NCBI GenBank assembly: GCA_002780705.1 | Contig: PEUP01000084.1 | Span: forward strand, 1-9,054 | Length of the DNA stretch: 9,054 nucleotides | DNA from: Elusimicrobia bacterium CG03_land_8_20_14_0_80_50_18 | GTDB taxonomy: Bacteria; CG03 | Direction of reading: 5' to 3' | Shown here: positions 1 through 6,527 of the stretch, one piece after another | How the letters are laid out: the number at the start of each line of letters is the position of its first letter | Numbering within the stretch: the stretch's first letter is position 1 | Made by a program: the position numbers and the translations under genes | Notes under the pieces: model-generated | What the model was told of the DNA's origin: nothing | Seen by the model: the letters and a program-made list of their open reading frames with translations, nothing else | Databases searched by the model: none

Positions 1-1
1 T

Positions 2-664
2 CCCGAATTCACGATGCTTGAGCTTTATCAGGCCTACTCAAATTGTCAGGGCATGATGGATCTCTGCGAGGAGCTGATAAAAGACGCCGCGCTCCGGGCT
101 TTTCCCGGTGAAGAGCCCGCTCTCGTCACCGGCAAGCCCTTCAGAAGGATAGCCGTATTTGAAGCTCTCAAAGAGAAAACAGGCATCAATTTTGAGGGCA
201 ATCTTGAAAGGGGCTTTCTCACGGAATCCGCGTCAAAGCTCGGCATTGAATTTGAAAAGGACGCCTCTCCGGCCAAGCTCTTTGAGAATCTCTCCGAAGG
301 CGTACTTCTTGAGGGCGTGACGGAGCCGGTGTTCATGCACGATTTCCCGGAGGAGTTTTCACCGCTTGCGAAACCGAAGCCCGGCACGAAGATAGCGGAC
401 AGATTTGAGCTTTATATGAACGGCATGGAAATAGCCAACGCCTATTCGGAGCTCAATGACCCCTCTAAACAGCGCGAGCATTTTGAGGCGCAGGCCGCCT
501 CCGGCGCCGGTAAAAACATAGACGAGGATTTCCTTGAGGCGCTGGAATACGGCATGCCGCCCGCCGGCGGACTCGGGATAGGGATAGACCGCCTCGTCAT
601 GGTGCTGATAAAGAGCTCTTCGGTCAAGGATGTCATCATCTTTCCCCAGCTGAAAAAGAAGTGA
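2..664 (+). CDS. lysS: Lysyl-tRNA synthetase (class II), C-terminal part, 5' truncated by window edge
   Basis: Cytoplasmic enzyme that charges tRNA-Lys with lysine using ATP. The open frame runs into the left edge, and its first visible codons read PEFTMLELYQAY, the class II motif 2 region of LysRS, so the ATG at 14 is internal and not the start. Further on are NGMEIANAYSEL and, near the C-terminus, the motif 3 block GGLGIGIDRLVM; it ends in a IIFPQLK-like tail typical of LysRS. About 220 C-terminal residues of a normally ~500-residue protein are visible. The TGA stop overlaps the GTG start of the next gene (GTGA), so lysS leads or sits within the lol operon and the two are probably translationally coupled. 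Assignment rests on well-conserved family motifs and is very secure. Confidence 0.96.
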   Translation, partial: PEFTMLELYQAYSNCQGMMDLCEELIKDAALRAFPGEEPALVTGKPFRRIAVFEALKEKTGINFEGNLERGFLTESASKLGIEFEKDASPAKLFENLSEGVLLEGVTEPVFMHDFPEEFSPLAKPKPGTKIADRFELYMNGMEIANAYSELNDPSKQREHFEAQAASGAGKNIDEDFLEALEYGMPPAGGLGIGIDRLVMVLIKSSSVKDVIIFPQLKKK

Positions 665-1878
665 CGCTTCATTTCGCGATCGCCATCCGTTATCTGTTCT
701 CGCGCAGGAAAGAGGTTATCCTCCTCCTTTCGTCAATAATATCCGTCTCCGGCATAGCCATAGGCTCGGCGGCGCTTCTGATAACGCTTTCAGTGATGAA
801 CGGTTTCCACACGGATCTGAAAAACAAATTTTTATCCACATCCAGCGCCGTGAACATTCTCTTTCCCCAGAGTTTTGACGCGCTTTCAAGGCAGTCCGTC
901 GCCGATAAGGTCATGACGGTGAAGGGCGTGACCGCCCTCGCTCCTTATCTGATGAATCAGGCCGTTTTCACCAAGAGGGGCCGCTCGCAGGGCGTGATGG
1001 TCAAGGGCATTGACCCCGCGCTCCAGAACAAAGTGTCAACGCTTGAAAAACAGGTGATGAAGGGAAAATACTCATTGACGGAAGATGACATATTCATAGG
1101 CGCGGAGCTCGCCTCAAGCTACGGCCTTTCCGTCGGCGACAGCGTCTTCCTCACCGTGCCTCCCGCGGACATCTCGGCTGTGTCGTCTTTTTCGGGAGGG
1201 CGCGTTAAGGAATTGCATGTGTCAGGAATCTTCACATCGGGAATGTGGGAATACGACATGAACCTCGTCTACATAAACATAGTGGGTATGAGGGAAATCT
1301 ACGGCCTCGGCGACATAGCCACGGGTTTTGAGATTGCCGTGGCGGATTCAGGCCGCGCTGACCGGGTTGCTTCGGACATACGCAATGCCCTGGATATGAG
1401 GTTATGGGTGCGGACATGGAAGGAAATAAACCGCACGCTTTTCGCGGCGCTGAAGCTTGAGAAAAAAACGATGTTCATAATCCTCAGCCTCATCGTCATG
1501 GTGGCGGTGTTTAACATAATATCCAGTCTGCTGCTTCAGACGGTAGAGAAGGTGCGGGACATAGGCGCGCTCAAAGCCCTCGGCGCCGACAGCGCTTTCA
1601 TAGAAAAAATATTCGTTTATCAGGGCATAATGAGCGGGGCGGCGGGTTTGCTGCTCGGCAATACTCTGGCCGTGGCGGCCTGTCTTCTGCTGAGGAAGTA
1701 TGAGTTCATAGAGATTCCCGCGGCCGTTTATTATATGAACAAACTCCCGGTGATAATGAGCCTGAGCGATTTTGCCGTCGTGAACGCCGCGAGCGTGGTC
1801 TTCATTCTTCTGGCGTCATACATACCCGCCAGGCAGGCGGGGAAACTCTCTCCCGCCGTGATTCTGCGCTATGAGTGA
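661..1878 (+). CDS. lolC: LolC/LolE-type lipoprotein-releasing ABC transporter permease
   Basis: Inner-membrane permease of the FtsX/MacB-like LolCE family, which passes mature lipoproteins from the inner membrane to the periplasmic carrier for the outer membrane. The 405 residues show the family layout: a hydrophobic segment at about 19-46 (LLLSSIISVSGIAIGSAALL), a large periplasmic domain at about 50-265, then three membrane segments near 271-294, 321-344 and 370-390. The motif EKVRDIGALKALGAD (296-310) is the conserved loop that couples to the ATPase, and the end (SPAVILRYE) is typical. The GTG start overlaps the lysS stop by 4 bp and no strong Shine-Dalgarno is visible, consistent with coupled translation. 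Its stop overlaps the downstream ATPase start by 8 bp. Only one permease is present, so the transporter may be a homodimer (inference); LolC and LolE cannot be separated by eye. Confidence 0.9.
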   Translation: MTLHFAIAIRYLFSRRKEVILLLSSIISVSGIAIGSAALLITLSVMNGFHTDLKNKFLSTSSAVNILFPQSFDALSRQSVADKVMTVKGVTALAPYLMNQAVFTKRGRSQGVMVKGIDPALQNKVSTLEKQVMKGKYSLTEDDIFIGAELASSYGLSVGDSVFLTVPPADISAVSSFSGGRVKELHVSGIFTSGMWEYDMNLVYINIVGMREIYGLGDIATGFEIAVADSGRADRVASDIRNALDMRLWVRTWKEINRTLFAALKLEKKTMFIILSLIVMVAVFNIISSLLLQTVEKVRDIGALKALGADSAFIEKIFVYQGIMSGAAGLLLGNTLAVAACLLLRKYEFIEIPAAVYYMNKLPVIMSLSDFAVVNAASVVFILLASYIPARQAGKLSPAVILRYE

Positions 1879-2566
1879 CATCCTCGTATTTGAGAAAGCC
1901 GTGAAGATTTATTCCGCCGGCACGCCTCTTGAGGTGAAGGCGCTGTCGGAGGTGTCTTTTTCCCTCGCTGAATCCTCCTTTACATATCTTCTGGGGCCTT
2001 CCGGCTCCGGCAAAACGACGATCCTCAATCTCGCGGGCCTTCTGGATTCGGCCAGCGCCGGCAGGATTATAATATCCGGCAACGACAGCTCTGTTATGAC
2101 GGAAAAAGAGAAGGCGCACCTCAGGAACAGCTCGGTGGGTTTTGTCTTTCAGCAGCCGACTTTCCTGCCGGAATTCACGGCGGAGGAAAATGTCATGATG
2201 CCCTCGCTCATCGCCGGAGCCGATAAAAAATCCGTTCAGGAAAAAGCCCGCCGCTTTTTTGACACGATGGGACTGGCAGAGCGCGCGGCGCATTATCCCT
2301 CACAGCTTTCGGGCGGCGAGCTTCAGAGATTCGCCATCCTCAGGGCGCTGATGAATAACCCCGCGCTTCTTCTTTGCGACGAGCCCACAGGACAGCTTGA
2401 TGACGGCAACGCCGCTCTCGTTATGGAGGCCATGAAGCTTTTTCTTGAGCAGAGCGCCGCCGCCGTGCTTTTCGTCACCCATAACCGCGACCTCGCCGCC
2501 GCCAGCGGCCGCCGCGTCCTGCATCTCCGTAATGGCGTCCTCCAAAACGGGGACGGTTCCTATTAA
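1871..2566 (+). CDS. lolD: LolD-type ABC transporter ATP-binding protein
   Basis: Cytoplasmic ATPase expected to power the adjacent permease in lipoprotein release. At 231 residues it has the usual LolD/MacB length. All nucleotide-binding motifs are in order: Walker A GPSGSGKT (42-49), Q-loop FVFQQ (91-95), signature LSGGE (146-150), Walker B LLLCDE (166-171) followed by PTGQLD, and the H-loop histidine at 204 (FVTHNRD). The family usually reads PTGNLD where this has PTGQLD, a minor difference. The start ATG overlaps the permease stop by 8 bp (ATGAGTGA), and the next gene begins 6 bp after the TAA. Subfamily assignment rests on the partner permease; as an isolated ATPase it could equally be called MacB-like or FtsE-like. 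Confidence 0.9.
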   Translation: MSDILVFEKAVKIYSAGTPLEVKALSEVSFSLAESSFTYLLGPSGSGKTTILNLAGLLDSASAGRIIISGNDSSVMTEKEKAHLRNSSVGFVFQQPTFLPEFTAEENVMMPSLIAGADKKSVQEKARRFFDTMGLAERAAHYPSQLSGGELQRFAILRALMNNPALLLCDEPTGQLDDGNAALVMEAMKLFLEQSAAAVLFVTHNRDLAAASGRRVLHLRNGVLQNGDGSY

Positions 2567-2572
2567 AGGGTT

Positions 2573-3343
2573 ATGACCGGGGCGATCGCGGGGGATATAA
2601 TAGGTTCGGTTTTTGAATGGGACAACATCAAGACTGCGGAGTTCCCGCTGTTTTGTGATAAATCAAAATTTACCGACGATACCGTTCTGACCATAGCCGT
2701 AGCCGACTGCATATTGAACGCTAAGGGCTATGCCGCCAATATCAAATTATGGGGCAGGAAATATCCCGGTTCCGGTTACGGCGGTAATTTTACGGCATGG
2801 CTTGCTCGCGACGGCAACGAGCCCTATAACAGCTGGGGTAACGGTTCCGCCATGAGGGTGAGCCCCGTCGGCTTCGCTTTTGAAAGTCTTGAAGATGTTC
2901 TGAATGAAGCGAAAAAAAGCGCGGAGGTGACGCACAACCATCCCGAGGGGATAAAAGGCGCTCAGGCGGTGGCGTCGACGATATTTTTGGCGCGCAGCGG
3001 CGCGGGCAGGAGAGAAATCAAAGAGTTTGTTGAGAAAGAGTTTTCTTATGACCTGAGTAGGACGCTGGATGCGATTCGTCCCTCATACACTTTTGATGTG
3101 AGCTGTCAGGGCTCGGTGCCGGAAGCGATAATCGCGTTCCTGGAATCTGAAAATTTTGAGGACGCGATAAGGAAGGCCGTTTCCCTCGGCGGAGACAGCG
3201 ACACGATCGCCTGCATCACTGGCGGGATTGCTCATGCCTTTTACGGGGGCGTTTCCGACGACATCGTGAGCAATGTAAGAAAGAGACTGCCCGCGGATAT
3301 GCTTGATGTCCTTGACAAATTTTCAGCCCGCTATCGCCTGTGA
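2573..3343 (+). CDS. ADP-ribosylglycohydrolase family protein (DraG/ARH-like)
   Basis: Predicted dinuclear-Mg hydrolase that removes ADP-ribose from modified proteins or related substrates. The 256 residues carry the family signatures: GDIIGSVFEW at 7-16, the metal-binding FTDDT at 33-37, GNGSAMRVSP at 89-98, THNHPEG at 120-126 and the second metal site GGDSDTIACITGG at 206-218 (D208, D210, T211). All expected metal ligands appear intact, so activity is plausible. AAAGGG just before the ATG may act as ribosome binding site, with 6 bp to the lolD stop, placing it in the same transcript. No ADP-ribosyltransferase such as DraT, and no nitrogenase gene, is visible, so a nitrogen-fixation role has no support here. 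The substrate cannot be told from sequence; its link to lipoprotein export is positional only. Confidence 0.92.
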   Translation: MTGAIAGDIIGSVFEWDNIKTAEFPLFCDKSKFTDDTVLTIAVADCILNAKGYAANIKLWGRKYPGSGYGGNFTAWLARDGNEPYNSWGNGSAMRVSPVGFAFESLEDVLNEAKKSAEVTHNHPEGIKGAQAVASTIFLARSGAGRREIKEFVEKEFSYDLSRTLDAIRPSYTFDVSCQGSVPEAIIAFLESENFEDAIRKAVSLGGDSDTIACITGGIAHAFYGGVSDDIVSNVRKRLPADMLDVLDKFSARYRL

Positions 3344-3351
3344 CAGGAAAC

Positions 3352-3355
3352 GGAG
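3352..3355 (+). promoter_or_regulatory. Ribosome binding site deciding the exonuclease start
   Basis: GGAG followed by five bases and ATG 3361. It favours that start over the GTG at 3340, which overlaps the upstream stop codon and has no comparable site. Confidence 0.55.
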
Positions 3356-3360
3356 ATGGT

Positions 3361-3894
3361 ATGAGTATGAAATGTTTTGCGGCCATAGATTTTGAGACGG
3401 CTGATCACGGCCACGACAGCGCCTGCGCCATCGGAATTGTGAGGATAGAGCGCGGCGAGATCACTGACAAGTCGCATTATCTTATCCGTCCGCCCCGGCG
3501 GGATTTTGTGTTCACACATGTGCACGGCCTCACCTGGGAAGATGTGCAAGACGCGCCGACCTTCGCCCGCTTGTGGCCGGAATTGCTGAAAAAATTCAGA
3601 GGCGCCGATTACTTTGCGGCGCACAACAAGGGTTTTGACAGGGCGGTTCTGAGGGCTTGCTGCAAAATGGCGGGCGTGGAGATGCCGAAGGCGCCGTTTG
3701 TCTGCACGGTGCAGGCCTCAAGAAACTTACTGAATATCCGTCCGGCTTCGCTGGACAATGTCTGCAGGGTGCTGAACATCCGCCTCAATCATCACGACGC
3801 GCTTTCCGACTCAAACGCCTGCGCGGAGATACTTCTTAGAGCCGGGCAGGAAGACAGCGCCGCGTTTGAAGAAATGCTCAGCGGCCTGGAGTAG
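3361..3894 (+). CDS. DEDDh-family 3'-5' exonuclease (DNA polymerase III epsilon-like)
   Basis: Predicted 3'-5' exonuclease of the DnaQ-like superfamily, acting on DNA or RNA ends. With the start chosen here it has 177 residues. ExoI is IDFET (D10, E12), ExoII is AHNKGFDRAVL (D93), and ExoIII has the DEDDh form HDALSD (H145, D150), so all four acidic ligands and the general-base histidine are present. A longer version from GTG 3340 would overlap the previous stop, but ATG 3361 has a GGAG five bases upstream, and the protein aligns from just before the catalytic Asp, so I prefer ATG 3361. It is the last gene of the forward operon and faces the convergent DUF4349 gene. Without a polymerase-binding tail or fused domain it is more likely a stand-alone repair or turnover nuclease than the replicase proofreading subunit. 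Confidence 0.88.
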   Translation: MSMKCFAAIDFETADHGHDSACAIGIVRIERGEITDKSHYLIRPPRRDFVFTHVHGLTWEDVQDAPTFARLWPELLKKFRGADYFAAHNKGFDRAVLRACCKMAGVEMPKAPFVCTVQASRNLLNIRPASLDNVCRVLNIRLNHHDALSDSNACAEILLRAGQEDSAAFEEMLSGLE

Positions 3895-3932
3895 CGCCGC
3901 CTTGCGCGGGGCATCCCTGCGGGAAATAGTCT

Positions 3933-4844
3933 CTATTTTTTTCTGAACTTTTTTATTCCGGCAAGCAGCAGGAAGAACAGAATTCCGTAAACGGAAAGGG
4001 CAAGCGCCGCGCCTATCGCTATTATCAGGCCTGAGGTTATTCCTATGAAGGCGTTGACAGCGCCGCGGAAGGCCTGTCTTATCCGCTCAAAGAATTTGTA
4101 ACTCCCCGTGACGATGTTCTTCTCCTCGGCTATGTGTATGGTGAGCTCGGCCATGCCGATCCGGTTGTCCAGATATTTTTTCCGGCCTTTGAGCCGCTCT
4201 ATGTTTTCGCCGACGCGCGTGAGTTCTTTTTCCACCTCAAGAATATCTTTGACATTTTTCGTTTTTATGGTGAGGATTTCCCTCAGCCGCTTTTCCACCC
4301 GCAGACTGCTGTTCAGCCGTGATTCAAGGTCTATGTACTGTTCGGTCACATCATTTATGTAGGAGTTTTTGCTCTTCACCCGTCCCAGGCTGTCCAGCCG
4401 TGACACAAAGCTGTCAAAATTTTCGGGCTTCACCTTCACGCTTATGTCGCCCACGGCCTTGTTGTCGTCGGAGACATATTTGCTTGACCGCAGAATAAAG
4501 CCGTCAAATTCCTTGAGCATGGCGTCTATGGCTTTGACACTGCTGTCGTAATCCTTCACTTCAATGCTGATGTTCCCGGTTTTGACCAGTTTGCGCTCAT
4601 CCTGTGAGATATTTTCCGCACTATCCGCCGCCGACTCAGCCATAGCCATAGCGCGGCTCGCGCGCGGACTTCCGCCGGCCTCTTTAAGCGCTGCCGCCGC
4701 GTAGCGGGGAGAACTGTCAGGCCCTGACAGCGTCCGGAGAAGCCCGCATTCCGTGTAATTCCCGACGAGCATAATAATCGCGAATAAAATGACAGCCGCT
4801 CCCGCGCCCGCGGCGACTAACAGTTTTTCTCTTTTTGATATCAT
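3933..4844 (-). CDS. Membrane-anchored DUF4349 protein
   Basis: Envelope protein of the DUF4349 family, whose biochemical role is not established to my knowledge. From the ATG at 4844 it has 303 residues. There is a basic start and membrane segment at about 8-27, a low-complexity Ala/Ser-rich linker at 45-78, and the DUF4349 core from about 85 (KLVKTGNISIEV, then ISVKVKPENFDSF). A strongly charged coiled-coil stretch covers about 167-226, beginning TEQYIDLESRL. A long C-terminal hydrophobic segment at about 265-297 is followed by a basic tail (KKFRKK). This predicts a membrane-bound protein with the core on the outer face. The longer frame from 4877 is less likely because 4844 has a GGGAGGG ribosome site five bases upstream. 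It is transcribed toward the exonuclease gene, with about 38 bp between the two stops. Confidence 0.85.
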   Translation of the reverse strand: MISKREKLLVAAGAGAAVILFAIIMLVGNYTECGLLRTLSGPDSSPRYAAAALKEAGGSPRASRAMAMAESAADSAENISQDERKLVKTGNISIEVKDYDSSVKAIDAMLKEFDGFILRSSKYVSDDNKAVGDISVKVKPENFDSFVSRLDSLGRVKSKNSYINDVTEQYIDLESRLNSSLRVEKRLREILTIKTKNVKDILEVEKELTRVGENIERLKGRKKYLDNRIGMAELTIHIAEEKNIVTGSYKFFERIRQAFRGAVNAFIGITSGLIIAIGAALALSVYGILFFLLLAGIKKFRKK

Positions 4845-4849
4845 ACGAA

Positions 4850-4856
4850 CCCTCCC
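4850..4856 (-). promoter_or_regulatory. Strong ribosome binding site for the DUF4349 gene
   Basis: On the minus strand GGGAGGG is followed by TTCGT and the ATG at 4844. This five-base spacing decides the start in favour of 4844 over the upstream in-frame ATG at 4877. Confidence 0.75.
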
Positions 4857-4867
4857 GTGTTTTTCAG

Positions 4868-4896
4868 ATTTTCTCAATAAGAGTATGCCTTGTCAA
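4868..4896 (-). promoter_or_regulatory. Predicted sigma70-like promoter of the DUF4349 gene
   Basis: Reading the minus strand, a perfect -35 TTGACA (4896-4891) lies 17 bases before GAAAAT (4873-4868), which matches 4 of 6 positions of TATAAT. Transcription would begin near 4861, giving a leader of about 17 nt with the ribosome site inside it. The -35 box lies inside a 16-bp sequence that recurs at 6663-6678. Confidence 0.5.
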
Positions 4897-4904
4897 GCGC
4901 GGAC
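4889..4904. repeat. 16-bp dispersed direct repeat, copy 1
   Basis: CTTGTCAAGCGCGGAC occurs here and again, identical and in the same orientation, at 6663-6678. In this copy it supplies the -35 box of the DUF4349 promoter on the minus strand; in the other it lies in a signal-peptide-like fragment. Confidence 0.5.
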
Positions 4905-5134
4905 AAATTTTCTTGAAGTTTTGCCATAAGCGTTTATCTATACCGCCAAATCGGCTACAATCAAATTGTGAGAAATAAGCATCATCTAAGCGTGAAATAC
5001 CTGTCTGTATATTGCAAGTCGCAATCTGCCGGTTGCGCAAGCCCCGGACATTATTCAAAAACCGTGAGCGGGGGATTAAACGAGATGGAATTGTCCCATA
5101 TGAACAAGTGTAAAAATGCTGCTAAAGGAAGATA

Positions 5135-5488
5135 ATGAGCAAGAAGATTAGAGCAAATGAATATGTAAAGTTGCTGCAGGATGTAAAACAGCGTATACAT
5201 TCAGCGCAGTATGAAGCTTTAAAAGCAGTAAATAAAGAACTCACACTTCTTTACTGGGATATCGGCAGAATTATTCTTGGGCGTCAGAAGAAACATGGAT
5301 GGGGTAAATCGGTTGTAGAGACACTGGCAAAGGATTTGCAGAAAGAATTCCAGGGCGTACGGGGATTTTCATCTCAAAATCTCTGGTATATGCGTCAGTT
5401 CTATACAGAATACCATAAGAAAGCAAATCTCCAACCACTGGTTGGAGAAATAAGCTGGGCAAAGCACTTGATAATTATGGGAAAATGC
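5135..5488 (+). pseudogene. Truncated DUF1016 (YhcG-like) nuclease-family gene, N-terminal part only
   Basis: The first 118 codons match the DUF1016 N-terminal domain: a helical start (VKLLQDVKQRI), then LTLLYWDIGRII, KHGWGKSVVETLAKDL, GFSSQNLWYMRQFY and LQPLVGEISWAKHLIIM. Full-length family members are about 340-380 residues and carry a C-terminal PDDEXK-type nuclease domain; that part is absent. Homology stops at the cysteine codon ending at 5488, and a 24-bp dispersed repeat begins at 5487, so the break coincides with repeat DNA. The reading frame then runs through repeat sequence to a stop at 5590, giving an unrelated tail of about 33 residues. The ribosome site AAGGAA lies about five bases before the ATG, so the fragment may still be translated. 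The family has been linked to defence and DNA processing; this copy should lack nuclease activity. Confidence 0.8.
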
Positions 5489-5510
5489 AGGGCTGTTCTG
5501 CATGGCGTTT
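5487..5510 (+). repeat. 24-bp dispersed direct repeat, copy 1
   Basis: A 24-bp sequence beginning GCAGGGCTGTTC is identical to 6634-6657 in the same orientation. With its left flank, this copy forms a hairpin (ATGCAG, 7-nt loop, CTGCAT). A REP-like element of class A lies about 20 bp to its right, as also occurs near the second copy. Confidence 0.85.
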
Positions 5511-5530
5511 CTGCCTTGGCGCGCCTCTTT

Positions 5531-5554
5531 GGCAGACCGAGGGTCTGCGGCTAC
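5531..5554 (-). repeat. REP-like hairpin, class A, left copy
   Basis: Read on the minus strand: head GTAG, then CC, stem GCAGACC, loop CTC and stem GGTCTGC. It has a 7-bp perfect stem. It is the exact reverse complement, over 24 bp, of 6686-6709. The head-plus-hairpin plan is that of REP elements processed by RAYT transposases. Confidence 0.8.
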
Positions 5555-5611
5555 CAGCTCTCCGGCGTAGGCGCATGTTGCCGCATGTAAAAATCGAGAC
5601 GAAATATGTCC

Positions 5612-5640
5612 TTGACAACACATTTGTATCATTATACAAT
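5612..5640 (+). promoter_or_regulatory. Promoter of the toxin-antitoxin operon
   Basis: A perfect -35 TTGACA (5612-5617) and a -10 TACAAT (5635-5640, 5 of 6 matches) are separated by the ideal 17 bp. Transcription would begin near 5647, leaving only about 12 nt of leader, which includes the ribosome site GGAGG at 5647-5651. Confidence 0.7.
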
Positions 5641-5646
5641 TGTATC
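5624..5646. promoter_or_regulatory. Palindromic operator overlapping the toxin-antitoxin -10 box
   Basis: ATACAATTGTAT (5634-5645) is a perfect 12-bp palindrome covering the -10 box and start region. An extra half-site TTGTATC at 5624-5630 repeats the TTGTATC of 5640-5646, 16 bp apart. Repeated short sites over the core promoter fit autorepression by the ribbon-helix-helix antitoxin encoded next; binding itself is inferred. Confidence 0.55.
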
Positions 5647-5658
5647 GGAGGCAAAATT

Positions 5659-5919
5659 ATGAGTGAAGAATATGTAACAACCAATATACGGATTCCTAAA
5701 AACTTGTGGATGTCCCTTAAAGAGAAAGCCATGCACGATGAAAAAAGTTTGGCACAACTTTTCAGGGAGGGAGCGAAGCATATTCTCTTAGGGGGAAAAT
5801 TAAAGAAGGTTAAATTTAAAAACGACCCGTTCTTTAAAATTATAGGAAAAGGGTTCAGTAGAAAAAATGGTTCCGTAAAGCATGACCGGGATATTTATGG
5901 AAACAAAGATTTTTGTTGA
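5659..5919 (+). CDS. Ribbon-helix-helix-type antitoxin
   Basis: Predicted antitoxin and autorepressor of a type II toxin-antitoxin pair. The 86-residue protein opens with a strand-helix-helix pattern: VTTNIRIPKNLWMSLKEKAMHDEKSLAQLFREGAK reads as a beta strand (about 5-11), a first helix (14-25) and a second helix (28-40), as in CopG/RHH regulators. The C-terminal half is basic and low in predicted structure, as expected for a toxin-wrapping tail. The start is set by GGAGG at 5647-5651, seven bases upstream; an in-frame ATG at 5485 lies in repeat DNA and is rejected. Its last 23 bases overlap the PIN toxin gene. The region is AT-rich relative to the left half of the window, suggesting acquisition by transfer. 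A specific family name (VapB or other) cannot be assigned safely. Confidence 0.78.
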   Translation: MSEEYVTTNIRIPKNLWMSLKEKAMHDEKSLAQLFREGAKHILLGGKLKKVKFKNDPFFKIIGKGFSRKNGSVKHDRDIYGNKDFC

Positions 5920-6307
5920 TACGAGCGCTTTTGTTGCGTTATTCGATAAAAAAGACAAATATCATCAGAGAGCAACAGATTATTTTATGTCTTTACAATT
6001 CGGCGCCGTGCAGCTTCACACTTCCAATTACATTATTGATGAAACCATTACAAGGATACGAATAAAAAACGGACATAAATTCGCTTTGGAATTTGGTAAA
6101 TATTTCTTTATGAGTAAAATTTTCCAGATTCATTACATCGATAAAGAAATAGAACAAGATGCTTTCGAAATTTTTAAAAAATATTCCGATAAGAAATTGA
6201 GTTTTACTGATTCTACGAGTTTTGCTTTAATGAAAAAAGTTAATATAAAAAAAGCTTTTACTTTTGATACTGATTTCAAAAAAGCGGGATTTGAGATAAG
6301 CAATTAA
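5897..6307 (+). CDS. PIN-domain toxin (VapC-like ribonuclease)
   Basis: Predicted Mg-dependent ribonuclease toxin that cleaves RNA when its antitoxin is lost. The 136 residues have the PIN layout: IFVDTSAFVALFD with catalytic D8, IIDET with E49, LSFTDSTSFALM with D105, and the C-terminal FTFDTDFKKAGF with D124 and D126. All acidic positions expected for activity are present. I chose ATG 5897 because the VDTSA motif then sits at residues 7-11 as is usual, and GGGA lies five bases upstream; ATG 5882 would add five residues. It overlaps the antitoxin gene by 23 bp, an arrangement that enforces coupled translation. AT-rich composition matches the antitoxin and differs from the operon to the left. 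Confidence 0.88.
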   Translation: METKIFVDTSAFVALFDKKDKYHQRATDYFMSLQFGAVQLHTSNYIIDETITRIRIKNGHKFALEFGKYFFMSKIFQIHYIDKEIEQDAFEIFKKYSDKKLSFTDSTSFALMKKVNIKKAFTFDTDFKKAGFEISN

Positions 6308-6350
6308 CAGTCTGATAATCATAATCATAATTATTGAAACTTTTTCCTGT

Positions 6351-6375
6351 GGGACAGAATCACAGTCCCGTCGAC
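6351..6375 (-). repeat. Degenerate REP-like hairpin, class H
   Basis: On the minus strand a GTCG head (6372-6375 region) is followed by a GGGAC...GTCCC inverted repeat (6351-6355 with 6365-6369). The head differs from GTAG by one base. An alternative stem, CTGTG with CACAG (6347-6351, 6361-6365), is possible. It lies about 45 bp after the toxin stop and could help end the transcript. Confidence 0.4.
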
Positions 6376-6379
6376 GAGA

Positions 6380-6476
6380 ATTTTTATTTGCAGTATAAGG
6401 ACAATGAAAAACTTGCACCACCGGTGCAGGAAATTGGCTGGATTCACAACATTAGCCCGCATTATTCATATTCATA
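6380..6476 (+). pseudogene. Second DUF1016-family remnant
   Basis: An open frame of about 32 codons reads FYLQYKDNEKLAPPVQEIG followed by WIHNI, matching the same part of the DUF1016 N-terminal domain as RQFYTEYHKKANLQPLVGEISWAKHLI in the gene at 5135-5488. Because it overlaps that segment instead of continuing it, it must come from a different family member. There is no start codon or ribosome site, and homology ends near 6452, about 27 bp before a hairpin-repeat cluster. The upstream boundary is next to another hairpin (6351-6375). It is a short relic with no expected function. Recognition rests on about 25 residues, so confidence is moderate. Confidence 0.6.
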
Positions 6477-6478
6477 AT

Positions 6479-6515
6479 GTAGTGCGACCTTTGTAGTGCG
6501 ACCTTTTAAGGTCGC
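6479..6515 (+). repeat. REP-like hairpin, class F, with partial tandem copy
   Basis: The head-and-left-arm word GTAGTGCGACC occurs twice, at 6479-6489 and 6493-6503. The second copy is completed by AAGGTCGC to form a hairpin (GCGACC, TTTTAA, GGTCGC; 6498-6515). The first looks like an element that lost its right arm or was partly duplicated. Confidence 0.7.
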
Positions 6516-6527
6516 TTTACTTAAATA

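Larger units (their letters stand above)
4845..5134. other. Intergenic region between divergent DUF4349 and DUF1016 genes
   Basis: About 290 bp separate the start of the DUF4349 gene from that of the truncated DUF1016 gene. The left part holds the DUF4349 ribosome site, promoter and the 16-bp repeat. The remainder, roughly 4905-5120, has short open frames on both strands that I could not match to anything and that lack good ribosome sites. A short GC-to-AT composition change starts here, marking the left edge of the accessory region. Confidence 0.5.

Noticed and set aside
46..387. 113-codon minus-strand frame within lysS
   Set aside because: Antisense to strongly conserved lysyl-tRNA synthetase sequence, with no independent support.
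3895..3932. Possible bidirectional terminator between the exonuclease and DUF4349 genes
   Set aside because: Only a 4-bp stem (TCCC/GGGA at 3914-3924) is visible, and the T-run that follows is inside the DUF4349 coding end; too weak to call.
4941..4958. GGCTAC-ending sequence like a REP head on the minus strand
   Set aside because: The adjacent inverted repeat is only 3 bp, so it does not meet the pattern of the other elements.
4864..5058. 64-codon minus-strand frame upstream of the DUF4349 gene
   Set aside because: No recognisable motif, no ribosome site, and its 3' end overlaps the predicted DUF4349 promoter.
5567..5587. GTAG followed by GCGCATGTTGCCGCATG
   Set aside because: The GCATG words are direct, not inverted, and the best stem is 3 bp; at most a decayed hairpin.
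5485..5658. Upstream extension of the antitoxin frame to ATG 5485
   Set aside because: The extra 58 codons are translated repeat DNA and promoter; the GGAGG at 5647-5651 clearly sets the start at 5659.
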